Origin: Mesostigma viride
Lineage: Eukaryota; Streptophyta; Mesostigmatophyceae; Mesostigmatales; Mesostigmataceae
Length of the DNA stretch: 64,000 nt
Assembly: GCA_009746045.1 (NCBI GenBank)
Contig: RPFO01000253.1
Location: 4,089,832 to 4,153,831, forward strand
Reading direction: 5' to 3'
Both the position numbers and the translations under genes were made by a program. Shown here piece after piece: positions 38,437 through 48,200 of this stretch (the stretch's first letter is position 1; the number at the start of each line of letters is the position of its first letter). The notes under the pieces were generated by a model. It saw nothing but the letters and a program-made list of their open reading frames with translations. It did no database searches and had not been told where the DNA came from.

Positions 38437-41029
38437 ATTAAAATCATAGCTCCGTGGGGAGCATATGTAACACATAGCCCTGAGAAAGGGGCATCTATGG
38501 GTTTGTAATACAATCAGGGCGACAACCTGCAGGTGTAGGATGTACAACTATCACCTGCTCTGGGTGCACTAGGTGCACCTGCACCTCCATGATGGTTCAT
38601 GCCTCCTAAACAAGCACATGCACCCAGGGGGGGCTTGAGGAGAGGGCCTAGAAGGCCTGCATGACATTTGGGGTGGAATTAAGGTATGTGGCTAGGCTAT
38701 AGCTAGGGTACACATGGCCTCTCAGCAGGGAGTAACTCCCTGCATGGGCAAAGCATGACTCGAAATTGCTACGGCTATTGCAAGGGCGGGTGTGGGCCCA
38801 TCACGTAGGCATACATGGCCACGTCACTAAGCTTTCTAGGCTACACTACTGCTATATATTCCCTAGGCTGGGGTGGCTGGGGTGGCTGGGGCGGCAGGGG
38901 TCGCCTGCCAGGGCTTGTGGGCGACGTTACTAGATGTCCGCCCCCTTCCAGTAGACCGGCTTCTGCCCCGCCGTCTGCCGAAGCTGGAGGTAGGTCGGCC
39001 ATAACTCCCGTCGCCGTTAATTGTTGCTGCGTCAAGGTCAGGTGGTCGTCCAGCGTGTAGGCGGTCCCCCCAAGCGGCTTGCGACACTTGAGGAACTCCA
39101 TCTTATCCGCCATGGTGTCAAAGGTGAGGAGCAAGGGGGAGGGGCCGGCCTTACCCCGCGAGCGGGGAAGGCGGGTCACCCCCCGCGGCTTGCCCTTACC
39201 AGTGATAGCCATGGGGACAAGGATTTTGTTCTCAAACATCAGGGCAAGGGTCTCGGAGGTCTCGTCCTGCAGCGGGTCGAAGTGCTTGACTATGACGTTA
39301 ACCCATAGTCCGGGAACACTATCCATTTGGATAGTGTTTGGGTTCCCGCCAGAAACGGCGCGGCGCCGGTAGCGCCGCGCCACCCGTGACGGAGGGAAGT
39401 TGTCCGGTGGGTCCAGGAACACTTAGGGACGAAGGTGGTGCATAGGTTTGGGGGGTATATTCGCCATAGCCTGGTTATTACAAAGTGAATTGAGAATGTA
39501 TCACGTGACTTTGGCGGGAAATTTTCACTCGCGCGCGCGCGTATCGAGATATGGCTGCCAACGTGCCGTTATCACGGAAATTTTTGCGTCTCGCGGCCTG
39601 AGACGGTTCAGAATGTCGCTCAGAATGACGATGCGTGTTTTTCGTAGGTCAGGCATGGCCAGATTGGTAGGACTGGGAAAATACAGGTAGGAAAATACTG
39701 CCTTCTTGGTCGTCAGTGCCATATGAGTTATAGCTTACCATATTTCGATTTTCTCTGTATGGCCGAGCAGTCTGCGCCAGCCCGAGCATCCAGGTTTGGT
39801 ACGGGACATCTGCTGCAAGGTTTGCTGGGATTGCGGACGCGTTTGTAGGTCATCTTTGCACGGAATATCAACGTAGTAACCATAGCGGATGCATGCATGA
39901 TGAGGCTATGGCGGCCTATGCCTGTAGCGCACTAGTATGTGTGAGATATGAGGGTGCCGGCCAGCAGAATCCGGGCGGGACGTGAATGAGCCAGGTACGG
40001 CAACGTGTTTGCATGTTGTTTGCCGCGGAATACGCCTGCCATGCATTATAGTTGACGAGTTTATTGGTGCAGCACTTAGCAAGCTTCCATGCCTGCTGTA
40101 AAGAGTGGTATCAGCCCTGTGAGTGCTCAGTTTATGGCATTTCCTTAGAGTATACCACCCCGTTAGTTCAGGTAGGCAACCCGTTTGCATTCCAGCACTT
40201 TTGCCAGTCTTTTGTAGCTTGTTATAATGCATTGCTGTGTTGCATGTCATAGATGGCTGTCTACGCGCGCGTAACCCACACACGTATATGAGCGTGGTGC
40301 CATGTGCAAAACTCAATTCTGAGTGGCCCCCCCTGGTATGGAGATGCCTGAACTACCTAATAAAATTATCCAACCTTGACATTGGTGTTTACAACCCTCC
40401 CCTGAAAAAAAGGGGGGGGTTCCATGGTGTGATGCATGAAAATGTTCGTCTTTTGTCCAACTTTGACTGAGAATATCATGCAACCCACTTACGGGACTCA
40501 AGATATTATTGCATATTCTGAAAGCCCTTGAAGTGTAGATATTCCTGGCATCTTGGTTGAGGGTATTTGCAGTAGCGGTCTGGGAGTTATGATTTTTTTC
40601 ATTTTAGGGGGTATGAAAGTGCCAAAAATGGCTCTACGGACTATGGGTTAAGGCTGCGCTTGGCGAGCTCGGCCTCCTCGCGGAGGTCCAGCGTCTGCTG
40701 CTTAAGCTGGGCGGCGACGGCGGAGGTGGTGGAGGTGGCGTGTTGCTTAAGCATGTCCGCCCAGGTCGGGATGGTAGGAGCATCGCCGGCAGGGCCAGCA
40801 GGGGCTGGCCGAGCGGCGATGTCCTTCACCGCCTGAGCAGTGATGCCGGCGGTGTTCTGCAAGCATTCGATGGCTATGGCATTGTCCTGCAGGCGCTTGT
40901 CGATGGCGAGAAGCTGGGCCGTGAGGGCGTCGGTTGTGGTGGAGGTGGAGGCGAGGAGCTTGGAGGTGGCGGTGGTGGTGGAGGAGAGGATGAGAAGCTC
41001 GGCAGCCAACGTGCCGCCCATGGCCGCAC
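38437..41029 (-). pseudogene. LINE B copy (minus strand), interrupted by a piggyBac-like element
   Basis: The 3' tail (TTAA units) is at 38437-38460, the 3' untranslated region follows to about 38880, and ORF1 sequence follows to 39301. It resumes at 40652 with taaggctgcgcttggcgagc and ends at about 41029 (ATGGGCGGCAC... on the minus strand), 5'-truncated. ORF1 is broken by small insertions near 38931 (ttac) and 39019 (aatt). At 41030 it is joined to a plus-strand LINE B 3' end. Confidence 0.85.
39302..40647. mobile_element. piggyBac-like non-autonomous element, 1,346 bp
   Basis: It starts CCCATAGTCCG and ends CGGACTATGGG, an 11 bp perfect terminal inverted repeat. It is flanked by TTAA on both sides (39298-39301 and 40648-40651), and the uninterrupted site gacgttaaggctgcg is seen at 29211-29225. 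TTAA target sites with CCY...RGG ends are the hallmark of piggyBac elements. No transposase ORF is present. Internal hairpins include aacactatccatttggatag and the G/C-rich ggcgcggcgccggtagcgcc. Confidence 0.88.
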
Positions 41030-41090
41030 TCAGGGCTATGTGTTACATATGCTCCCCACGGAGCTATGATTTTAATTAATTAATTAATCC
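41030..41090 (+). pseudogene. Isolated LINE B 3' terminus (60 bp, plus strand)
   Basis: It reads ctcagggctatgtgttacat atgctccccacggagctatgat and then a TTAA tail: the terminal 60 bp of LINE B. It is joined head-to-head to the truncated minus-strand copy on its left, so the combined insertion has 3' tails at both ends. Confidence 0.8.
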
Positions 41091-41094
41091 ATTC

Positions 41095-42323
41095 CATCCC
41101 ATGTACCTCCACCACCTCCGCCGTCGCAGCCCAGCTCCAGCGGCAGACGCTTGACCTCGATCCGCGAGGAGGCCGAGCTCGCCAAGCGCAGCCTCAACGT
41201 CATTGTCAAGAACTTCGACATGGTGGAAGGTGAGAATTCCGAGATTCGAGAAGCTTGCGCGTGCGTTTGAGAGAGAAATCCTTGGTCGCATCAGGGCCTT
41301 ACTGGTGAGATCGAGCTGGTCGCCCACCGCCTTCCCCGCGCGCGGGGTAAGGCAGGGGCGCCCCCGCTCCTTCTCACCTTTAAGAACCCGGCGGACAAGA
41401 TTTCTTTTCTCCGCCGCCGCAAGCGGCTCGAGAAGACTCTCTTCACCCTTGACGACGACTTGACCCTGGCGCAGCAACAACGGCAACGGGAGCTATGGCC
41501 GACCTATACCTCCAGCTCCGGCAGACCAAGGCGGGGCAGCCGGTGTACTGGAAGGGGGCGGCCATCTACATCGGCCACAATTAATTAATTAATTAATTAA
41601 ACTCGTGCTCCCGTTGGGGAGTCACGGAGCACCGAAGTGCTTTTAATCCCTGTGTGTGCACTACAGGAGAAAGGGCAGAGACCCCCAGTCTCCTTCATGC
41701 CAAAGGCATGCCACAGCTGCAATCGGGCGCGGCTAGCTAAAAGGACAGGCTAACGATCCGGCAAACTGTGGGTGCAATAAGACCCATGTGAGCATATCAT
41801 AGCAAGGAGCGTGGGCAAGTAATCTGAACATAGCCAGGGCGTAGCATGGCTGTACTCGTCATAGCCAGGGCGTAGCATCGGCCACAATGAGCCCTGGCAC
41901 GCGACCCCCGCGGCCCCAGCAACTCCAGACGCCCCAGCTTAGGGGAATACAGCAGTAGTAGTGTAGAATAGATACTAGACCGTGGCCATGTACATGTACG
42001 CCTCCTACAGGCACTATACCAGCTGCTCACGAGCATTATATTTAACCATGTACATGTGTGCCTATGATGTGCCACACTCCAGATGATGCCTAGTTTTATT
42101 TCATTATGCTGTGCCCATGCAGAGAGCTGCTCTCTGCTGAGATGCCACGCTCTAGTTTTTGTATAGCTATGATGATCTTCCCCCACGTACATGACATGCT
42201 CCCCCTTAGCTGGGCATAGCGTGATAGATCATGAGGGTGCAGGTGCCCTTGTGCACCTAGAGCACGTGTCATTTACATTCCCACACTTGCAGGAAGTAGC
42301 TTATAGAATGTATTATAGGCCAT
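41095..42323 (+). pseudogene. LINE B-related element (subfamily B2), interrupted
   Basis: 41103-41580 is a diverged ORF1 C-terminal half (counterparts of EEAELAKRSLNVIVK, FTLDDDLTLAQQQRQRELWP and YWKGAAIYIGH) with frameshifts. A 295 bp insertion follows, and the element resumes at 41876 (catcggccacaatgagccct) through its 3' untranslated region to about 42323, with a last part at 42589-42637 (ccatatggcatatgcccctt ctcaaggg + TTAA tail) after another insertion. Divergence from LINE B shows a separate, older subfamily. Confidence 0.75.
41581..41875 (-). mobile_element. 295 bp SINE-like or truncated LINE insertion, 12 bp TSD
   Basis: It is flanked by catcggccacaa on both sides (41569-41580 and 41876-41887). 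On the left it carries a TTAA tail (41581-41601), so it is oriented on the minus strand. Its 3' end (actcgtgctcccgttgggga gtc on the plus strand) only loosely resembles the LINE B end. Near its other end catagccagggcgtagcat occurs twice. It has no ORF. Confidence 0.75.
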
Positions 42324-42588
42324 CCCCCGGGCAACCTCCTGGTTTGTCTGTAATATGGAGGCAGATGGTGCGCAAGGATAGATGGCAAGTAGTGATGAAG
42401 GAGACCACCCCCAAGCCTGTGGGCGGGGGCTCCGCGTGTGACCATGTAAGGCATTCATAGCGATTCGGGCCGCGGTGCCCACACCCCTGTAACTAGGACC
42501 TCGATAGCTTATACCATCCATTCCATCCCATGTTCCCCTCCCACTGAGGACTTATGCTCACGTGACGCAGTCACGTGTCTATTAATTA
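42324..42588 (+). pseudogene. LINE A 3' fragment inserted in LINE B2, 9 bp TSD
   Basis: It matches the LINE A 3' end from catccccgggcagcctcctg to the hairpin and TTAA tail. ATAGGCCAT is present at both edges (42315-42323 and 42589-42597). It has small changes such as cgggggctccgcg. Confidence 0.82.
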
Positions 42589-42624
42589 ATAGGCCATATG
42601 GCATATGCCCCTTCTCAAGGGAAT

Positions 42625-44487
42625 TAATTAATTAATAGACACGTGACTGCGTCACGTGAGCATAATTAAGTCCTCAGTGGGAGGGGAACATGGGATGGAA
42701 TGGATGGTGTAAGCTATCTAGGTCCTAGTTACAGGGGTGTGGGCACCGCGGCCCGAATCGCTATGAATGCCATACTTGGTCACACGCGGAGCCCCCACAG
42801 GCTTGGGGGTGGTCTCCTTCATCACTACTTGCCATCTATCCTTGCGCACCATCTGCCTCCAGATTACAGACAAACCAGGAGGCTGCCCGGGGATGAGCCC
42901 GTCACGTCTAGTGTAGCACATGTCCATGCCCAGTCTATCACGAAAAGTCTACGGGTGGCGGCCCTGCCGCGCGCGGCCGGGGGCACGCCAGGTGAGAACA
43001 TATCGCCCAGGCTGGGCGGGCTTGGTGCCAGCTAGTCTATCTGATGTATCTACCTGATCTGTGCGGGCCAGGTGCCCGGCTAGGCCCAGGCGCCTGGGCC
43101 TAATAATGCGGGAAACATAGGGCAAATCAGCGTACAAATCCTCATTACTAATGTGCAAACCAAAGGGGATGTTAAGGGCCTTGCGCAGCATCTTGGTGAC
43201 GGCGCCGTCGAGTCGTTGCTCCAGCTCCTGCATCAGTGTCCACGTCTCGGCGCCGTAGGTCAGGATCGTCAGAATGACGACCTTGAAGAGGTCACGCTTG
43301 ACGATCCGGGGTAGGGCGGGGTTGCTCCACCAGCGGCGGTGGTCATGGAGGTGCGCCCACGCCATGCCAGTCCGTGTCGTCATGTCGTCCTCGCAGTCGG
43401 GAAGCCAACTGCCGAGCAGCTTGAAGCGGCCTGAAGGAGGGTAGTTGACCTCGGCATCGTCTAAGAGGCGGAGTGTGGGTGGGGGCCCTGCCATGCCGAG
43501 GGCCAGGGCCTCCGTTTTGGGGCTGATTTCTAGACCAACCGCCCGAGCCTTGAGCGCCAGGCAGTCCAGCCAAAGTTGGGCAGACTCCGGCTTCTCGATG
43601 AGCGTGATGTCGTCGGCATAAATGAGGTCAGCTAGTAAATTCTGCTTGTTAGTCGGCCCCCCTTCCCCAAGCTCGTTCGTGATCGCTAGGCCAGGGGCAC
43701 GGCCTGCAATGCTAGCAAAGCGAGCACGTGCCTGGCGCATAACATAATCCACGACAACAATAAACAGGTACGGCGACAGGACGCAACCCTGCCAGACGCC
43801 GGTCTGCAGTGGGCATGGCCGGGTAATGCCGTGTTGAGTGCGCACCGAAGTGGTCGACCCCTCATACAGCGTGCGGATGACGGTAATCAGGGGAGTGGGG
43901 ACGCGAGCGCGAGCAAGTACAGCCCATAGAGCGTCCCAGAGGACAGAATCAAAAGCCTTGATGAAGTCGACGAAGATGAAGATGGCGGGAAACTCACCAG
44001 GTTGCAGGAGAGCAATTTCCTCGAAGAGGCGACGCGCGACGAAGATGGCCATGACGGTGTTGCGCCCAGAACGGAAGCCCATTTGACTTTCCCCAAGGTG
44101 ACAGTCGAGAGCAGAACGAAGGCGGTTGAGGATCATGCGCATGAACAACTTAAGTGCGGCGCTCTGGATGCAGACTCCTCTGTAGTTGGCGGGGTCGTCA
44201 GGGGAACCTTTGTTTTTGTACAGCATAATACGGTAGCTGTGCTGCCACTCAGGAATCGGCGGCGCGTCGGCAAGCATGCAGGATCCGGTTGCAGACGTCA
44301 AGCAGGAACCCCGTGAGCGCCGTCAGCTTAATCACCGGGGCTGGGAGCTGGTCAGGTCCAACGGCGGCATAGAAGCGGAGTTGCTTGGCGGCGGTGCTCA
44401 GCTCAAGCTCGGTGAACGGCGGGAGCTCGGTGGGGTCGGCCAGGGGTTCCGTCAGGGCTGGGTACGTGTAGTCCTGCTCAGCGGCGG
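42625..44487 (-). pseudogene. LINE A copy (minus strand), 5'-truncated, RT region broken by one 4 bp insertion
   Basis: The 3' end (TTAA tail, hairpin) is at 42625-42660. The ORF2 C-terminal extension, RT (VDFIKAFDSVLWD, YADD intact) and upstream region follow rightwards to AAEQDYTYPALTEPL at about 44487. A 4 bp insertion (tgcATGCttgcc) near 44275 breaks the frame just before the RT. It lacks the TA insertion near the ORF end, so it shows the longer C-terminus. It is joined at 44488 to a plus-strand LINE A 3' end. Confidence 0.88.
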
Positions 44488-44590
44488 TCCATCCCATGTT
44501 CCCCTCCCACTGAGGACTTATGCTCACGTGACGCAGTCACGTGTCTTTTAATAATTAATTAATTAATTAATTAATTAATTAATTATTTAA
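44488..44590 (+). pseudogene. Isolated LINE A 3' terminus with long TTAA tail
   Basis: It contains ccatcccatgttcccctccc, the hairpin CACGTGACGCAGTCACGTG, and a tail of about ten aatt units (44551-44588). It is head-to-head with the minus-strand copy, so that composite also has 3' tails at both ends. Confidence 0.85.
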
Positions 44591-45271
44591 TGGGCGTAAA
44601 TGATCACGGACGTGACATTCCCCTTCGGCCAAGCGGGCAGCCGCCAACAACTGTCATTTAATTCGATCCGTGTAACGTCAGACTTGCGTCACAAACTCCC
44701 TACGAATTATACCAGTTTTGAACTATTCCTACTACTTTCAAAGCCCACTTGGGCTTGCCACACAAAGTGCTTTCGTCACAAAATATGGCCACTGACAAGT
44801 TGCGGCCGCCACGTCACTATCATATGACGCCGTCTTTTCAGCAATTGCGTACATTCCGCACTAGCTGCCTAAGGACTAGTGACGCGCGGCCTGACCAAGG
44901 GCAGCCGGCCCACAATTTCCCATATTTAATTTATGACTAAATTGTATGACGCCTGAAACCCGCGCGGCCGGCGGGACATAAAACCGGCGGCGGTCTCTCT
45001 CGTACCACTATAATCAAACTATTTTCGAAGAAATCCGATTTTCATGCACGCCATTCTCACTTCAGAGAACTTTTCTGTTGAACATTTAAATATCAATCAA
45101 GTACAGCGATGATGGAATGGCAACATGAATGAATTAATTTACACGTAGCCCGCGCCATGTGATGGAACGGCAACATAAACAAAGCAATCTGGATATGTAC
45201 GTGCTGCACCACATGTGTGGGTAAGCAGGTAAGACACTAATACTACTTAGTGAGGCTACTACAGCTGGAGG
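44591..45271. other. Host spacer and 3' flank of the cyclase gene
   Basis: No gene is seen. It lies between the last retrotransposon tail and the stop codon of the minus-strand cyclase, and should include that gene's 3' untranslated region. I could not fix a polyadenylation site. Confidence 0.5.
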
Positions 45272-48200
45272 TCATCCACCACGCTGGCCGTGTGCAAGCA
45301 TCGCACGCAGCGCGCGGTTCTCCCCCCGGTACTGCTTGACCATCTGCACCAGCTCCTCCAGCAGAAAATCCGAGTAGTTGGGCTCGTGCTCCTCGGGTGC
45401 CACCGGGGGCAGCTCGTCCGACACCGAACAGCGCCCCTTGCGGCTGCTACTGAGGCGTCGGATCTTGCTACCATTCGGACGACCCCCGATCGAGATGCTC
45501 TGCGGGCGAGACGGGGGCCGCTCGGGGTCCATCGGCGGGTCCATGGTCCCAGGGAGGGGGATCGTAATGGTCACACTCCCCTCCAAGTCGAGCTGCTTAT
45601 CACTCTCTGCATTCTGGGAAGGCGTGCCGCGGGGGCTGTTGGCAACGATGAGGTCGACATCTGACATGAGGAACGTCGCCAGGTGGCGCGTGCGGGGGAA
45701 GAGCCGTTCACTCAGGGCTGGGCTGGACACCTGAAAGAGTTGCATGGGCTCTTTCACACCCTGTGGAAATCGGTGAGCAGGAAGGGGGGGGGCGGGGAGT
45801 TGGACCAATATGCGGGTAAAAGTCGGGGACATTCAGGAATCAAGTCAACATGACGGGCATGCAGTGAGTTAAGTCCTAGCTGGATTTCGGAAGCCGCGAT
45901 ACGCTTAATCCCTGAGCAAGGTCTAGGTAGTGCGAGGCGCGCGTCAGCATTCAGGACTATAGTCCAAAGAAAGACATGCACATTTTTCAGACTGAGTGGA
46001 GCGGCATAAAAATGCACCTGCAAATACGCGTAAAACTTGGCAAAAGCGGGGTGTTGCTGGTGCGCACACTTGCTGCCAGTTGCACAAAATCGCGCGGCCC
46101 ACCACAACCAGTCTCAGCAAGCCCGTCAACGCCACTACGCACGGGGCAAGAAGATAGGACACAAAGACCGCAAGTTTTGCCTATCTAACCACCAAAACCA
46201 CGACGATGCCCACAACACCTCCCACGGTCGAGACAGCCCATTGTGTAAGTATGCCTCACCTTGGAATCCAACGTGCCCACCATCACTGACTGTGTTCATC
46301 TGCATGCATTCCGCAGTACTTATACAACTGGCAGCCACAGTGTGGGCACGTACCTTGAGGTCAAGTTTGCTCATCATCACGGACTGCGTTCATCTTAATG
46401 CATTCCGCAACATAAATTACGTTCATCTCACCCAATAGTGATGGTATGGTAGGACTAGCAGTGACAGCATGGGCCCTTACCTTAAAGTCAAACTTGCCCA
46501 ACTTCTCACTAAGTAGTGCAGTCAATCTGGGGCTAGCAGCGCCAGTATATGATAAGCCCATACCTTGAAGTCAAACTTGCCCATCTCCTGGAAGATTAGG
46601 TTGCGGCTGTCCTTCCGCGCAGCTTCCACTAGTTCTGCATTGGCCAGAGTCTGACCACACGCGGCCGTGGCCGCGATGCGCGCAGCACGGTTTACGATGG
46701 GGCCAAAGTAGGCGGCGCGCCCGGTGGCCACGTGCGGCTGGCAGTCGGTGGGCACGTCCATGCACATGCCAATCTGCATGCGCAGGCCCCTGAGGGAAGG
46801 GACGGGTGGGTGGGTGGGTGAGTGGGCGGGTGGGTGGGTGGGTGGGTGGGTGGGTGGGTGGGTGGGTGGGTGGGTGGGTGGGTGGGTGGGTGGGTGGGTG
46901 GGTGGGTGGGTGGGTGGGTGGGTGGGTGGGTGGGTGGGTGGGTGGGTGGGTGGGTGGGAATTAGAAAGGAGTACACCCGATCGAAAGATATGCACCAAGT
47001 GATCAGCAAACTAGTTTTGCCCTTCTAGCTTCTTCGGTGCCAAGTCGATATGGCGGAGTTTTGTAGACACCAGAGTTAATATGCCCGCCCCCCCCCCCCC
47101 CCCCCCCCCAGGACCGCCCCCTGATGGTGCGCCCCACATTTGATGGAGCCTGGTGCCCCTGTCTGCATCTAGACCTCAAGTTCATTGAAGTACATGGGGG
47201 TGTCAGGCCGCGCCAGCTTCACACAACGCGCAATTCAAGCCACGGGCACTGGCCAATTGCACGGCCGGTTGCATGGCTTCCCACGCGACCATGTGCGTGA
47301 TAGATGGTGGGAGCTTGGCAGCGGTGGCACCATGCATATGGTGGTGTGACCGGCAGCATAAGCGTGGACCGCAAACGTGAGTACAGCAGATGGCCGGTAA
47401 AGGGGAATGACGGCTCCAAGGAATCTGTGTCCGCTGCGAACACATGAGGCAGACTTGACACAACCGACATACTGCTGCATGGGCGAAATGGCATGACCGA
47501 CATATTACTTCATGAGTACAGTGGCACAACGACAGCAATGATGCAGCCGACATACAACTGCACGAGCACAACTACGTCACTGCGTCACTGCGAGCCAGAC
47601 TATAGCAGGGCCACCGAGGGACAGGGGTCATGATGTGACCACAAGCCACCCTAGGAGTCTGTTAGTCCAGCAGAAAACATGAAGCCCTGAGTAGCACGAT
47701 GGCTTCAACAAGCTGCAGTATGGCATCCGCAACACCCGCATAGCTGCACGGCCCTTTCTCCTCACCAACCCAACGGCCTTGATCACCATGGCCATGCACC
47801 GCCAAGCTAACGCTTCGTTAGGGGGATCAACCCTCCATTTGGGGTCACTTTGCAATCCAACAACCGCCAAGAAGCACACGTACCGGAACACGACAATGTC
47901 TGGCTGCGGCACCCCGTCGCTGGATCCCTGCGTCGATTTGATGACCTCAGCCGCCCCTTCCTGTTCCAAGATATCCTCCACCCAAGGCAGCGTCATCGCC
48001 TCCCGTTGCACCGCCTCTGCAAACTGGGCCGCCGCCGACGCACTGCGGAACGCCAGCAGGTAGTTGCCATCCTTCTCCTCCACCTCATACGCGTCGAATC
48101 GCCGCTGTAGCTTCTGCACGAGGTCGACCAGCATCTCGATGCACGCCTTGTAGCCGGGCCATCGACGCAGCGCCTTTGCATTCCCCACGAACATGAACGC

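Noticed and set aside
38437-44590. Twin priming as explanation for the inverted LINE pieces
   Set aside because: The inverted pieces include their own 3' ends and tails, which twin priming does not produce.
46522-47009. Pro-Thr-His repeat ORF over the GGGT tract
   Set aside because: The frame is part intron microsatellite and part true cyclase exon (46789-46564). A good acceptor at 46790 separates them.
47203-47571. Minus-strand ORF with many Cys residues
   Set aside because: It lies wholly within the cyclase intron 47884-46789, whose flanking exons join in phase, and has no recognisable domain.
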